In this document: positions 36,457 through 47,219 of the stretch, piece after piece | Position numbering within the stretch: the first letter of the stretch is position 1 | Layout: each line of letters starts with the position of its first letter | Assembly (NCBI GenBank): GCA_002898375.1 | Contig: BEIN01000017.1 | Coordinates: 1-52,613, forward strand | Source: a bacterium HR37 | GTDB taxonomy: Bacteria; Desulfobacterota_D; UBA1144; Nemesobacterales; CSP1-2 | Direction of reading: 5' to 3' | Length of the DNA: 52,613 nucleotides | Position numbers and translations under genes: made by a program | The notes under the pieces: model-generated | What the model was told of the DNA's origin: nothing | Databases searched by the model: none | The model's input: the letters and a program-made list of their open reading frames with translations, nothing else

Positions 36457-39400
36457 TTAGTTTCCACTAATACGCATAAGATCCCGTTTGTTCTCCTCAA
36501 ACGCAGCCATTATAGCTTCTTCTCCACTCAAACCCGATTCCCGAACCCGCTTCATAGCGTTTAACATACGCTTATAGTCCTTGGGAATTACCTTAACAAA
36601 CTTCGGAACCATTCTGTCCCACATTGAAAGCACCTTTCGTGCACGCTCACTCTTTGTGTATCTGGCGTGTTTAAGGATCATCTCTTTTACCTGATTTATC
36701 TCCTCCTCATCTTCCAGACGCTCAAGATAGATCATATCCTTGTTGCAGCGACGGTTAAAATCTCCATCCTCATCTAACACGTAAGCAATTCCGCCAGACA
36801 TACCAGCAGCAAAGTTTCTCCCGGTAGGACCAAGCACCACAACTCGACCACCCGTCATGTACTCACAACCGTGATCACCAACGGCTTCAACAACAGCATG
36901 AACCCCACTGTTTCTAACACAGAATCTCTCCCCAGCCATACCCCTTATATAAGCCTCTCCAGCAGTTGCTCCATAAAACGCCACGTTCCCTATTATGATG
37001 TTTTCCTCAGGCACAAAAGTTGAGCCCCTTGGCGGATAAACTATGATCTTCCCCCCAGAGAGCCCTTTGCCTATATAGTCATTTGCATCACCCTCAAGAA
37101 TAAGGGTAATCCCCTTGGGGATAAAAGCACCAAAGCTCTGTCCAGCCGAACCCTGAAAATGCAGACGAATCGTGTCTTCTGGAAGCCCTTCGGGTCCATA
37201 CCTTTTGGTAACCTCACTGCCCAAAAGTGTACCCACCACGCGGTTCGTATTACGAATTGGAAGAATAGCCTCAACGGGTTCACCCCTTTCAAGAGCAGGC
37301 TTACACAGCTCAAGCAACACAAGGTTATCAAGCGACTTCTCCAGACCGTGATCCTGAGAAATCTGACAGTACCTTCCAACATCTGGAGAGACCTTTGGCT
37401 TATAGAGTATATTTGAGAGATCAAGGCTTTTTGCCTTCCAATGGTTTATGTCCTTTCTTACCTCAAGTTTATCTGTTCGCCCTACCATCTCATTAAAAGT
37501 GCGAAATCCAAGCTTTGCCATAAGTTCCCTTACTTCCTGAGCTATAAATCTCATAAAATTGACAACGTACTGTGGGTCCCCTTGGAATTTCTTGCGAAGC
37601 TCGGGATTTTGTGTTGCTATGCCTACTGGACAGGTATCAAGATGGCAGACACGCATCATTATGCAACCCAGCACTATAAGGGGAGCTGTTGAGAAACCAA
37701 ACTCCTCAGCACCTAAAAGAGCGGCAATAACCACATCCCTTCCGGTTTTAAGCTGACCATCTGTTTCAAGGACAACACGGCTCCTAAGGTTGTTTAAAAG
37801 CAAGGTTTGGTGGGTCTCAGCCAATCCCAGTTCCCATGGAAGACCTGCATGATGAATGCTTGTTTGCGGAGAAGCCCCTGTTCCTCCTTCAAAACCGCTT
37901 ATAAGTATTACATCGGCATGTCCCTTTGCCACCCCGGCAGCAATCGTTCCAACTCCAACCTCTGAAACAAGCTTAACACTTATGCGGGCCTGTGGATTGG
38001 CGTTTTTGAGATCATGGATTAACTCCGCAAGGTCTTCAATCGAGTAGATATCGTGATGCGGTGGGGGAGAAATAAGCCCAACTCCGGGAACAGAAAACCT
38101 AACCTTTGCTATCCACGGATAAACCTTAGCTCCAGGCAACTGTCCCCCCTCCCCTGGCTTTGCCCCCTGAGCAATCTTAATCTGTATTTCCTTTGCATTG
38201 ACCAGATACTGACTTGTAACGCCAAACCTTCCAGATGCAACCTGCTTTATAGCACTGTTTCGTGAATCACCATTTGGCTCCGGGATGTAGCGCTCTGGAT
38301 CCTCTCCACCCTCTCCAGTGTTACTTTTACCGCCGATGCGATTCATTGCTATTGCCAAAGCCTCATGAGCCTCCTTACTTATGGAGCCATAAGACATAGC
38401 ACCTGTCTTAAATCGCCTACAAATTGACTCCACAGGCTCAACCTCTTCTATTGGAATAGGCTTGTCTGCAAACTTAAACTCAAAAAGGCCCCTTAGAGCA
38501 CAGACCTTTGTATACTGGGCAACAAGCTCAGAGTACTCTTTATATACCTCATAGTTGTTTGTTCGACAGGCATACTGAAGCTTGTGAATGGTGATTGGAT
38601 TATACATATGGTACTCACCGTCATGACGCCACTGGTACTTTCCACCTGGGTCTAGAACCTTTATATCAGCTGTCAACCTCTCAGGAAATGCACGTCTGTG
38701 CCTCATGCGAACCTCTTCCGCTATAACATCTATACCCACCCCACCCACACGTGAAGGTGTCCAGGTAAAGTACTTATCTACAAACTCCTGACTTAGCCCA
38801 ACGGCCTCAAAGATCTGAGCTCCGCGATAACTCTGAATCGTGGATATGCCCATTTTTGACATAACCTTAACTATCCCCTTAACAACCGCTTTAATGTACT
38901 TATTTACAGCCTCTTCATAGGTTATGTCCCTGAGCAACCCTTCCTTAATCATCTCGTCCAACGTTTCATAAGCCAGGTAAGGATTTACAGCACCAGCACC
39001 ATAACCTATAAGAAGGGAGAAATGATGCACCTCTCTTGGCTCACCTGATTCAACAACCAAACCCACCTTGGTTCGGGTTCCTTCGCGGATAAGATGGTGG
39101 TGCAAGCCAGACACAGCAAGCAGAGCAGGAATAGGAGCGTTTTCACTGTCCATACCACGATCAGAGAGTATAAGTATGTTTACCCCCTCTGAGATAGCCT
39201 CACTTGCCCTCTGGCAAAGCTCCTCCATTGCCCTTTCAAGCCCCCTGCCTCCCTCTGACACCTTAAAAAGAATAGGCAAGGTCATTGTCTTAAAACCTGG
39301 AACGTTTAGATGACGAAGCTTCTCCAGTTCCTCATTCGTTAAAATAGGCACCTTTAACTTAATCTGTCTACAACTCTGTGGCTCAGGGCGTAGTAGGTTC

Positions 39401-41055
39401 CTCTCAGGTCCTATTGTTGTCTCAGTTGATGTGATAATCTCCTCACGAATAGCATCGATAGGCGGGTTGGTAACCTGAGCAAAGAGCTGTTTAAAGTAGT
39501 TGTAGAGAAGCTGGGGTTTTTCAGAAAGCACAGCAAGTGGAGCATCGTTTCCCATAGAACCAATAGGCTCAACCCCGTTTAGAGCCATTGGAGCCATAAT
39601 TATACGCAGGTCCTCAAAGGTGTAGCCAAACGCCTGTTGTCGCTGGACAACGGTTTCATGATCCGATTTCCAAACATAAGGAGCATCAGGCAGCTCCTCA
39701 AGAGAGATAAGATGCTCATCCAACCAGACACGATAGGGATGCTCGGTTGCTATTTTATGTTTAAGCTCATCATCGTTAACGATCCTTCCCTCACGGGTGT
39801 CAATAAGCAACATCCTGCCCGGTTGAAGACGGCCCTTATACAGAACCCGATCAGGTGGTACATCAAGAACCCCAACTTCAGAAGCCATAATCACAAGGTC
39901 GTCTTTTGTAACGTAATAACGCGAAGGCCTTAAGCCATTTCTATCAAGAACCGCACCTACCTGGATGCCGTCGGTAAACGCAATTGAAGCAGGGCCATCC
40001 CAGGGTTCCATAAGACAGCTATGGTACTCATAGAATGCCTTTTTCTCATCACTCATGCTTTCGTGATTTGACCAGGGCTCAGGGATCATCATCATAACCG
40101 CATGAGGAAGGGACCTTCCAGCCAGAACCAGAAACTCCAGACAGTTATCAAACATTGCCGAATCGCTTCCATCCGGGTTTATAACTGGAAGAACCTTTGA
40201 GAGGTCTTCTCCAAAAAGCTCTGATTCAAACATGGATTGCCTAGCATGCATCCAGTTTACATTTCCCCGCAGGGTATTTATCTCCCCATTATGAATGAGA
40301 TAACGATAAGGATGGGAACGCTCCCAGCTTGGGAAAGTGTTTGTGCTAAACCTAGAATGGACAAGCGCTATAGCGGTTTCAACATCAGGGTCTGAGAGGT
40401 CAGGATAGTACTCCTCCACCTGTTCAGGGGTAAGCATTCCCTTATAAACAATGGTCTTATAGGAAAGGCTGGCAATATAGAAATACTCCCCACCCTCCAT
40501 TCCAGAATACCTTATTGCACTCTCTGCTCTCTTACGAATCACATAAAGTTTGCGTTCAAAATCCATATCATCTTTTATCTTTGGATTGCGACCAATAAAT
40601 ACCTGGCGAATAAAGGGTTCACATAACTTAGCAGTGTTTCCCAGGGAAGCATTGTTAGTAGGAACTGTTCTCCACCCAAGGACATACTGCCCCTCATCCC
40701 TTACTATATCCTCAAAGATCCTCTCAAATTCCTTTCGTCTATTGGGATCCGGGGGAAGAAAAACCATTCCCACCCCGTATTCCCCGTAAGATGGGATGTT
40801 AAAGCCACAGTTGGCACTTACTTTCTTAAAAAATGCGTGTGGAACCTGTATAAGGATGCCAGCTCCATCTCCGGTATTAGGTTCACAACCACAAGCACCA
40901 CGATGCGAAAGGTTTACAAGAACGGTAAGTGCCTGACGTACAATCTCGTGAGACTTTCTACCCTTTATATTTACCACAAACCCAATACCACAGGAATCAT
41001 GCTCAAACCTAGGATCATAGAGACCCTGCCTGGAAGGTAATCTGCTGTGCTTCAT
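36457..41055 (-). CDS. gltB: Glutamate synthase large subunit
   Basis: This protein has about 1532 residues from ATG at 41055, which has AGGAGG upstream; the open frame goes on to 41121 through the promoter. A short propeptide precedes the catalytic cysteine C22 (EHDSCGIGF), which becomes the N-terminus of the glutaminase domain after cleavage. The central and FMN domains follow ([40 protein letters not shown]), then the 3Fe-4S segment [19 protein letters not shown] and the C-terminal beta-helix ([14 protein letters not shown]). It is the full bacterial type. Together with gltD it assimilates ammonia. Confidence 0.97.
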   Translation of the reverse strand: MKHSRLPSRQGLYDPRFEHDSCGIGFVVNIKGRKSHEIVRQALTVLVNLSHRGACGCEPNTGDGAGILIQVPHAFFKKVSANCGFNIPSYGEYGVGMVFLPPDPNRRKEFERIFEDIVRDEGQYVLGWRTVPTNNASLGNTAKLCEPFIRQVFIGRNPKIKDDMDFERKLYVIRKRAESAIRYSGMEGGEYFYIASLSYKTIVYKGMLTPEQVEEYYPDLSDPDVETAIALVHSRFSTNTFPSWERSHPYRYLIHNGEINTLRGNVNWMHARQSMFESELFGEDLSKVLPVINPDGSDSAMFDNCLEFLVLAGRSLPHAVMMMIPEPWSNHESMSDEKKAFYEYHSCLMEPWDGPASIAFTDGIQVGAVLDRNGLRPSRYYVTKDDLVIMASEVGVLDVPPDRVLYKGRLQPGRMLLIDTREGRIVNDDELKHKIATEHPYRVWLDEHLISLEELPDAPYVWKSDHETVVQRQQAFGYTFEDLRIIMAPMALNGVEPIGSMGNDAPLAVLSEKPQLLYNYFKQLFAQVTNPPIDAIREEIITSTETTIGPERNLLRPEPQSCRQIKLKVPILTNEELEKLRHLNVPGFKTMTLPILFKVSEGGRGLERAMEELCQRASEAISEGVNILILSDRGMDSENAPIPALLAVSGLHHHLIREGTRTKVGLVVESGEPREVHHFSLLIGYGAGAVNPYLAYETLDEMIKEGLLRDITYEEAVNKYIKAVVKGIVKVMSKMGISTIQSYRGAQIFEAVGLSQEFVDKYFTWTPSRVGGVGIDVIAEEVRMRHRRAFPERLTADIKVLDPGGKYQWRHDGEYHMYNPITIHKLQYACRTNNYEVYKEYSELVAQYTKVCALRGLFEFKFADKPIPIEEVEPVESICRRFKTGAMSYGSISKEAHEALAIAMNRIGGKSNTGEGGEDPERYIPEPNGDSRNSAIKQVASGRFGVTSQYLVNAKEIQIKIAQGAKPGEGGQLPGAKVYPWIAKVRFSVPGVGLISPPPHHDIYSIEDLAELIHDLKNANPQARISVKLVSEVGVGTIAAGVAKGHADVILISGFEGGTGASPQTSIHHAGLPWELGLAETHQTLLLNNLRSRVVLETDGQLKTGRDVVIAALLGAEEFGFSTAPLIVLGCIMMRVCHLDTCPVGIATQNPELRKKFQGDPQYVVNFMRFIAQEVRELMAKLGFRTFNEMVGRTDKLEVRKDINHWKAKSLDLSNILYKPKVSPDVGRYCQISQDHGLEKSLDNLVLLELCKPALERGEPVEAILPIRNTNRVVGTLLGSEVTKRYGPEGLPEDTIRLHFQGSAGQSFGAFIPKGITLILEGDANDYIGKGLSGGKIIVYPPRGSTFVPEENIIIGNVAFYGATAGEAYIRGMAGERFCVRNSGVHAVVEAVGDHGCEYMTGGRVVVLGPTGRNFAAGMSGGIAYVLDEDGDFNRRCNKDMIYLERLEDEEEINQVKEMILKHARYTKSERARKVLSMWDRMVPKFVKVIPKDYKRMLNAMKRVRESGLSGEEAIMAAFEENKRDLMRISGN

Positions 41056-41092
41056 GTTTCCTCCTTCCCCATGTTTTTGACCTGTTCGAAAG

Positions 41093-41121
41093 ATTTTAAC
41101 CCTGTTTAAACTAACAATCAA
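41093..41121 (-). promoter_or_regulatory. gltBD promoter
   Basis: On the - strand TTGATT (41116-41121), 17 bases, TAAAAT (41093-41098) lies about 38 bases before the gltB ATG. The spacing and -10 match the pattern seen for the neighbouring clpX-like gene. No clear operator is seen. Confidence 0.6.
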
Positions 41122-41166
41122 GGGTTTATCCCTTACAATGCGAGAACATCAAATTGAAATTTAAAC

Positions 41167-41195
41167 TTGAAAAAGGGTTATAAAATTTATAAAAT
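41167..41195 (+). promoter_or_regulatory. Promoter of the ClpX-like gene
   Basis: TTGAAA (41167-41172), 17 bases, TAAAAT (41190-41195), then a short leader with CGGAGG before the ATG at 41218. It is the best match seen on the + strand. It shows that the open frame 5' of 41218 is not coding. Confidence 0.7.
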
Positions 41196-41217
41196 ACTAA
41201 ATTCACGGAGGTTAGAT

Positions 41218-42333
41218 ATGAGAAGAGGAGAAAGGATATACTACGTCAAGGACTTTGTTCAATCTATTCCTCTTCTTCCACCAAAAAAGATCTTCGAAGA
41301 GCTAGAGAACCTTGGCTACAGAGGTCAGGTTAAGGCAAGGCGAGCAGTATCTCTTGCAGCGTATCGCCATGTAAAGAGACTTAAACTCCTTCACACAAAA
41401 AAAGTTCCTCGTTCAGAGCTTCCACCAAGACCAAACTCCATTCTTATGGGACCAACAGGTTGCGGTAAAACTTACCTAATAGAGCTTTTATTTGGGGAGA
41501 TCTTTAAGCTACCCTTTGTCATAGTGGATATGACAAAGTTTACCGAATCGGGTTACGTTGGAGACGATGTTGTAAACATACTGGTTCAACTCGTTTATGC
41601 AGCAAACGAAAGCATAGATATTGCTGAATGTGGTGTTGTTGTTCTTGATGAGTTTGATAAGATAGCCGGAGCCTACAGCAGTGCAAGGTTTGCCGGCCAA
41701 GGAACAACAAAAGATGTTTCAGGATATGGAGTCCAAAGAGAGCTTCTTAAAATACTGGAAGGTACAGATATACAGATTCCGCTTGACTTTGGCTTCTCAA
41801 GCAGAGGGCCAAGGGCACTTATATCCACACGGGATATATCCTTTTTTGCAGTAGGTGCATTCTCCGGAATCCGGAGTCTTTTTGAAAAAAGTGGCATGGG
41901 ATTTCTACAGAGCCTCGAAAGGGATGAAGAAAACGGGGCTATTGCGTACAAGATAAGCGAAGAGGAAGCAGACGATATTAGTCGCTTCCACCTGTTTGGT
42001 TTTCTTCCAGAGCTTATAGCCAGATTTAATAGAATTGTCCCCTTCTCCCCTCTGGATAACGAAACCCTAAAGGAGATATTTCTCCTTAAAGTTCAAAAGT
42101 ACAAAAAGGAATTTGAAGAAGAGGGCTTCCAACTTCATGTAGATCCCAGGATAGCTGATTTTATAATAAAGGAGGCTATAAACAGACAAACGGGAGCACG
42201 AGGCCTGGATGTGCTTATCTCAAAATACCTGGAAGAAATAGCGTTTGAGATATTTGGAAAAGGAGATGAGGGAGAGGTAATCCTTACCGTATCCTCCGGA
42301 AAGATCTCCCATATAATAAAGAGACGGGCATGA
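41218..42333 (+). CDS. ClpX-like AAA+ ATPase without zinc-binding domain
   Basis: This protein of about 371 residues has Walker A GPTGCGKT (78-85), Walker B VVVLDEFDKI, the ClpX pore loop GYVG (112-115), a GGAF-like AVGAFSGIRSL, MGF (227-229) where ClpX has its ClpP-binding IGF tripeptide, and a sensor-2 region with GARGLD. The N-terminal C4 zinc domain of ClpX is absent and the RKH pore loop is not conserved. It is either an unusual unfoldase for ClpP or HslV-like peptidase, or an unrelated member of the Clp/HslU group. Its stop overlaps rimO by 4 bases. Confidence 0.85.
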   Translation: MRRGERIYYVKDFVQSIPLLPPKKIFEELENLGYRGQVKARRAVSLAAYRHVKRLKLLHTKKVPRSELPPRPNSILMGPTGCGKTYLIELLFGEIFKLPFVIVDMTKFTESGYVGDDVVNILVQLVYAANESIDIAECGVVVLDEFDKIAGAYSSARFAGQGTTKDVSGYGVQRELLKILEGTDIQIPLDFGFSSRGPRALISTRDISFFAVGAFSGIRSLFEKSGMGFLQSLERDEENGAIAYKISEEEADDISRFHLFGFLPELIARFNRIVPFSPLDNETLKEIFLLKVQKYKKEFEEEGFQLHVDPRIADFIIKEAINRQTGARGLDVLISKYLEEIAFEIFGKGDEGEVILTVSSGKISHIIKRRA

Positions 42334-43646
42334 AAGTATCAATAGTGAGCCTTGGATGTTCTAAGAACCTTGTAGATACCGAACTCATTCTTGGTTCTTT
42401 AAAGAAAGTAGGGTACGAGATATCCCCAAGTGAAGCAGATGCAGACATAATAATAGTTAATACCTGTGGCTTTATAGGTGATGCCAAAAGGGAGTCTATA
42501 AATACCATAATTGAGCTTGCAGAGTATAAGTATCGTGGGAAATGCAAAAGGCTTATCGTAACGGGCTGTCTTGTAGAAAGATATGCAGATGAACTCAAGC
42601 GCGAACTTCCGGAGGTGGATTCATTCTGGGGTACGGGAAACCTCACCAAGATAGGAGAGGTTTTAAGAAAGGAGAAGCTTAAGAAAATCTACAAGTCCCC
42701 ACCAGGTACACTCTATGATCCAGATACTCCACGGATACTTACAACTCCCTCTCACACCGCTTACGTAAAGGTATCTGAAGGATGCTCTAGAACGTGCTCC
42801 TTCTGTATTATTCCGAAGATGAGGGGCCCAATGAAGAGCAGACCTGTAAGGTCAATTGTGGAAGAAGTAAAAAGACTCTCTGATCAGGGGGTAAAAGAGA
42901 TAAACCTTATTGCTCAAGACATGACAAGTTACGGAAGGGATATAGGAACAAACCTAGAGACTTTACTCAGAGAGCTAGCGAAGGTAGAGGGTATAAGGTG
43001 GATAAGGATACTTTACTGCTATCCATGGGGATTTACCGACTCTCTTATAAACCTTATAGCTGAAGAAGATAAGATACTTTCCTATATAGATATGCCAATT
43101 CAACACATAAACGACAGAATACTTAAGCTTATGAATAGAAAGACCACAAGATCAGACATAGAAGACATAATCTACAGGCTAAGGACAAAGATACCAGACC
43201 TAACCCTAAGGACCACATTCATTGTAGGGTTTCCGGGTGAAACGGACAGGGAATTTGAAGAGCTCCTGGAGTTCATAAAGGAAGTAAGATTCGAACGGGT
43301 TGGGGCATTTAAGTACTCTAGGGAAGAAGGAACAAAAGCCGGGGAGATGCCAGAGCAGATTCCAGAAGATGTAAAGGAAGAGAGGTTTGAAAGGCTTATG
43401 GAGACCCAATCTGAGATCTCTCTTCAAAAAAACCTGCAACTAATAGGAACAGTACACGAGGCTTTTATCGAAGGAGTGGAAAGTAACGGTTATCTGGCAA
43501 GGATACCCTCACAGGCTCCAGAAGTAGATGGTATTACCTACGTAGAAAGAAACAGAAGGTTAAGTACAGGTGAACTTGTAAGGGTAAGGATTACCGGTGC
43601 AGACATTTATGACCTTTTTGGAGAGACTGTAAGCCTTCCAAATTAA
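42330..43646 (+). CDS. rimO: Ribosomal protein S12 methylthiotransferase RimO
   Basis: This 438-residue protein has the UPF0004 domain with three cysteines (LGCSKNLVDTE, NTCGFI, TGCLVERY), the radical SAM motif VSEGCSRTCSFCIIP, SYGRDIG, TTFIVGFPGETDREFEEL and a C-terminal TRAM domain (GTVHEAFIEGVES). RimO adds a methylthio group to Asp89 of S12. It overlaps the ATPase by ATGA, implying coupling. Confidence 0.95.
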   Translation: MKVSIVSLGCSKNLVDTELILGSLKKVGYEISPSEADADIIIVNTCGFIGDAKRESINTIIELAEYKYRGKCKRLIVTGCLVERYADELKRELPEVDSFWGTGNLTKIGEVLRKEKLKKIYKSPPGTLYDPDTPRILTTPSHTAYVKVSEGCSRTCSFCIIPKMRGPMKSRPVRSIVEEVKRLSDQGVKEINLIAQDMTSYGRDIGTNLETLLRELAKVEGIRWIRILYCYPWGFTDSLINLIAEEDKILSYIDMPIQHINDRILKLMNRKTTRSDIEDIIYRLRTKIPDLTLRTTFIVGFPGETDREFEELLEFIKEVRFERVGAFKYSREEGTKAGEMPEQIPEDVKEERFERLMETQSEISLQKNLQLIGTVHEAFIEGVESNGYLARIPSQAPEVDGITYVERNRRLSTGELVRVRITGADIYDLFGETVSLPN

Positions 43647-43664
43647 GCCTTATAATATTAAGTA

Positions 43665-44603
43665 ATGAGAATAGTTTTTATGGGAACCCCTGAGTTTGCT
43701 GTGCCATCCCTAAAGGCCTTAATCGAATCAGGAGATGAGGTCGTTGCTGTTGTTACACAACCAGACAAACCCAAGGGAAGGGGTCTTGAAGTCACTCCTC
43801 CTCCCGTAAAAATCCTTGCTCAAAAATACGGGATTCCAGTTTTGCAACCCCAAAAGATTAAAACGGAAGAGTTTCTTAAACAGCTTGAAGAACTTAGGCC
43901 CGATATAATATGTGTGGTAGCCTACGGGAAAATACTACCAAAAGACATTCTAGAGCTTCCCCGATATGGATGTATAAACGTTCACGCTTCGCTTCTTCCC
44001 AAGTACAGGGGGGCAGCACCTATTAACTGGGCAATAATAAGGGGGGAGAAAGTAACGGGAATAACAACGATGAAAATGGATGAAGGTATGGATACAGGAG
44101 ATATACTGCTTCAGAGAGAGGTACCAATTGAAGATGAGGATACAGCTGAAACCCTTTCTCATAAGCTTTCACTGACCGGGGCAGAGGTTTTAATTGAGAC
44201 CTTAAATCTACTTAAAGAGGGAAAACTAAAACCGATTCCACAGAATCACTCTCAAGCCACCTACGCCCCGATGCTAAAGAAAGAAGATGGGAAAATAGAT
44301 TGGGGAAAAACCGCAGAAGAGATAAAGAATCTGGTTCGAGGAACCCTCCCGTGGCCTGGTGCTTATACCTTCTTGGACAACAAGATCCTTAAGGTCTACA
44401 AGGTAAGGGTTGTTGAAGGACAGGGAAAGCCAGGAGAGGTAATAAAATCGGATAAAGAAACCCTAAGAGTTGCAACGGGAGAGAACGCTCTAGATATCCT
44501 TGAACTCCAAATAGAGGGAGGAAAAAGACTGGACACAGCAACCTTTTTAAGGGGAAGAAAAATAAGAGAAGGGACTATACTGGGGAGAAAAACACAGGCT
44601 TAG
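43665..44603 (+). CDS. fmt: Methionyl-tRNA formyltransferase
   Basis: This 312-residue protein has the formyl-transfer core: MGTPEFAVPSLKAL, VVTQPDKPKGRG, NVHASLLPKYRGAAPINW with the catalytic Asn-His pair, and a C-terminal OB-like domain. It formylates initiator Met-tRNA. A perfect TATAAT (43651-43656) lies 8 bases before the ATG, and no Shine-Dalgarno is visible. The rimO stop is just upstream, so initiation could be leaderless or coupled. Confidence 0.96.
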   Translation: MRIVFMGTPEFAVPSLKALIESGDEVVAVVTQPDKPKGRGLEVTPPPVKILAQKYGIPVLQPQKIKTEEFLKQLEELRPDIICVVAYGKILPKDILELPRYGCINVHASLLPKYRGAAPINWAIIRGEKVTGITTMKMDEGMDTGDILLQREVPIEDEDTAETLSHKLSLTGAEVLIETLNLLKEGKLKPIPQNHSQATYAPMLKKEDGKIDWGKTAEEIKNLVRGTLPWPGAYTFLDNKILKVYKVRVVEGQGKPGEVIKSDKETLRVATGENALDILELQIEGGKRLDTATFLRGRKIREGTILGRKTQA

Positions 44604-44621
44604 TATCATTAGCAAAGAGCC

Positions 44622-44990
44622 TTATATACTTAAGACAACATCGAAAGAGCCGAGCTTCACCTTGGCCGCTATTCCTTTCTTCCAGCATATCTCCCTTGCC
44701 AGATTCTGTAGCTCCCTTGGAACCAAAAGTACCAACTGAACTCCAAGTTCTGATAGTTCCTTCCACTCCTGAGCTTCCTCTGCATTTATGGTCTCTTGAG
44801 TTTCAACCTCCACAATCAGAACAACCTGACCGTAGTTTACGAAAACCGCATCCGGATAGTGTCCTTTAAATTCAAAGTTCTTTTCATTACCGGGATTTAC
44901 ATGAACCTCCTTATACATCCTGGAGTATTTCTCCTTAAGCCTTTCGATCACCCAATCGTGGAGGAACTGCTCATTCTTCGATCGAGCCAT
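44622..44990 (-). CDS. Small PD-(D/E)XK-like nuclease-fold protein
   Basis: This 122-residue protein has an N-terminal helical part and then YPDAVFVNYGQVVLIVEVETQETI. D47 and E61, E63 are the residues expected in a PD-(D/E)XK active site, but the lysine is not in place (EVET). The rest is alpha/beta. It may be an inactive or variant nuclease-like protein. It overlaps nadK by 20 bases and converges with fmt. The family name is not known to me. Confidence 0.6.
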   Translation of the reverse strand: MARSKNEQFLHDWVIERLKEKYSRMYKEVHVNPGNEKNFEFKGHYPDAVFVNYGQVVLIVEVETQETINAEEAQEWKELSELGVQLVLLVPRELQNLAREICWKKGIAAKVKLGSFDVVLSI

Positions 44991-45846
44991 ACCTTTCTCC
45001 CCACATAAGCTTTGTTTTGAGGATCGTAAAGTAATCCCTGAAAGGGGACTTTATAAGCTTCACCGAGGTGTCTGATTTCCTAACCTCAACAACATCTCCT
45101 AACCTTAGATTAACTCCAAGCTGACCATCCAGTGTAAGATAAACATCAGTGGTATCGGTTAGCACCTTCACCCTTATTCGGGTTTCATTTGAAACAACAA
45201 GAGGTCTATTTGTAAGGGTATGGGGGCATATAGGGGTAACTATAGTAACGGGAAGAGTCGGATATACAATAGGACCACCTGCAGAAAGAGAGTAAGCTGT
45301 GGACCCAGTAGGGGTAGAAAGAATTATGCCATCTGCTCTAAAGGTAGTCACATGAGAACCATTTACGTAAATTGCAAGATCCACCATTCTTGCAACCGCT
45401 CCTTTGTTAATTACCACGTCATTAAGAACCACGTAATCCCCTACTCTGTCACCAGAACCTCTGTGGATGGTTGCATAAAGCATCTCCCTCTTCTCGATGC
45501 TGTAGTCTCCTGAAATAATACGCTCAACCATCGGATAGAGCTCATCAGTTGTTATCTCGGTAAGAAAGCCCAATCCACCTAAGTTAACACCAAGTATCGG
45601 GATCTCGTATTTACAGACAAGGCGGGCAACTCTGAGGAAGGTTCCATCCCCACCTAAAACCAAAACCACATCCACGCATTCTGGGATTTGAGTACTCGGT
45701 ATACAGTACTTACCCGGTAGACTTATTCCCAGTTCTCTTTCAACATAGACCTCTACCTTCTTCTTCTCAAGCCACTTACATAGTTCCCTTGCAATTTCAA
45801 AAACCTTCTTATTATTGGTTTTACCAATAATACCTATTCTCAACAA
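44971..45846 (-). CDS. nadK: NAD kinase
   Basis: This protein of about 291 residues has the NAD kinase signature VVLVLGGDGTFLRVARLV and the conserved LGVNLGGLGFLTEI, VLNDVVINK and STPTGSTAYSLSAGGPI. It makes NADP from NAD and ATP or polyphosphate. Two adjacent TTG codons (45846 and 45843) are possible starts after AGGAAG. Confidence 0.96.
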   Translation of the reverse strand: MLRIGIIGKTNNKKVFEIARELCKWLEKKKVEVYVERELGISLPGKYCIPSTQIPECVDVVLVLGGDGTFLRVARLVCKYEIPILGVNLGGLGFLTEITTDELYPMVERIISGDYSIEKREMLYATIHRGSGDRVGDYVVLNDVVINKGAVARMVDLAIYVNGSHVTTFRADGIILSTPTGSTAYSLSAGGPIVYPTLPVTIVTPICPHTLTNRPLVVSNETRIRVKVLTDTTDVYLTLDGQLGVNLRLGDVVEVRKSDTSVKLIKSPFRDYFTILKTKLMWGERYGSIEE

Positions 45847-45927
45847 AAACTTCCTACCCTTAATACTATTCTTAGCCTAGATATGATAACCTGAGAAAAC
45901 AAACTATCAAAGCCTTATAAAAAGCAT

Positions 45928-47077
45928 TTAAGTAACCTCTACCTCACTTCCCTCCACTCTCCCCTCATCCTTCTTCTCTTCATCTGCTTTATAGAGGAGG
46001 TAACTCTTTATAAACTCATCTATCTCTCCATCAAGAACGGCTTCAACGTTTCCGGTTTCAAACCCGGTTCTATGGTCCTTAACCATCTTATAGGGATGAA
46101 GGACATAGGAACGGATCTGGTTTCCCCATCCTATTTCCTTCTTTGTTGAATATAACTCCTCTAGTTTTTCTCTTTGCTTTTGCTTCTCAAGCTCATAGAG
46201 CCTTGCACGGAGAATCTTCATAGCAACAGCACGATTCTGATGTTGAGACCTTTCGTTCTGACAACTTACCACAATCCCGGTGGGGATATGCGTAATTCTT
46301 ACAGCCGAGTCGGTCTTGTTTACATGCTGTCCCCCTTTACCACTTGCTCGAAAAGTATCTATTCTTAGGTCTTTCTCATCAATCTCAACCTTTATATCCT
46401 CATCTATCTCTGGGGAAACAAAAACAGAAGCAAAGGAGGTGTGTCTTCTCCTGTTTGCATCAAAAGGTGAGATTCGAACCAGACGATGAACCCCACTTTC
46501 AGACTTAAGATACCCATAGGCGTAAGGACCCTTTACGAGAAACGTTGCGCTTTTTATACCCGCTTCCTCTCCAGGCTGGTAATCGAGCATCTCCACCTCA
46601 TAGCCCTTTCTCTCCGCATACCTTAGATACATCCGAAGAAGCATCTCAGCCCAGTCTTGAGCCTCTGTTCCTCCTGCACCAGCATTGATAGAAACTATAG
46701 CGTTTTTCTCATCATCTGGATTGCCAAGTATTCTCTTAAATTCCAGCTCACCGATTCTTCTCTCAAGCTCCGATATCCTAGCTTGAACTTCCCTTGCAGT
46801 TTCCTCATCTCCCACCTCCGAAGAAAGCTCAAACAATACCTCTGTGTCTTCAAGTTCCCTAGATAGCTCCTCTATATCGTCAACTACTTCCTTTATCTGG
46901 GCTCGTTCTCTGAGAAAACGTTGGGCCCTGGTGCTATCTGTCCAAAAATCCTGTTGACCAGCTAATCTTTCCAGTTCTTTCAAACGGGCCTTTTTACCCT
47001 CCAGGTCAAAGAAAGCCTCTCAAGGTAATTAGTCTTTGCTTAAGCTCCTCAATCTTTTCCCCGTATTCTTCAAGCAT
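45928..47077 (-). CDS. prfB: Peptide chain release factor 2 (programmed +1 frameshift)
   Basis: The first 23 codons (ATG at 47077, MLEEYGEKIEELKQ...LRGFL) end in TGA within CTTTGAC (47005-47011). Skipping one T joins DLEGKKARLKEL, giving RF2 of about 382 residues. It has the SPF tripeptide (RISPFDANRRR) that recognises UGA or UAA and the catalytic GGQ (KGGQHVNKT). An internal Shine-Dalgarno-like AGAGG precedes the shift site. This is the standard RF2 autoregulation: low RF2 favours shifting at UGA. It has a good AGGGG ribosome site. Confidence 0.95.
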
Positions 47078-47116
47078 ACACTACACCCCTTTAAACCTAT
47101 CTTTGTTAGCCAAATT

Positions 47117-47145
47117 AATATAAATACCGACTGTGGCAAAAGCAA
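47117..47145 (-). promoter_or_regulatory. prfB promoter
   Basis: On the - strand TTGCTT (47140-47145), 17 bases, TATATT (47117-47122), about 40 bases before the prfB ATG. It is a good match in spacing and -10. Confidence 0.55.
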
Positions 47146-47219
47146 GATATATTGAATTATACTTTAGGTAAGGTAGATTAAAACATTTAATAACAAAACA
47201 CAAAAGGAGAACAACCAAG

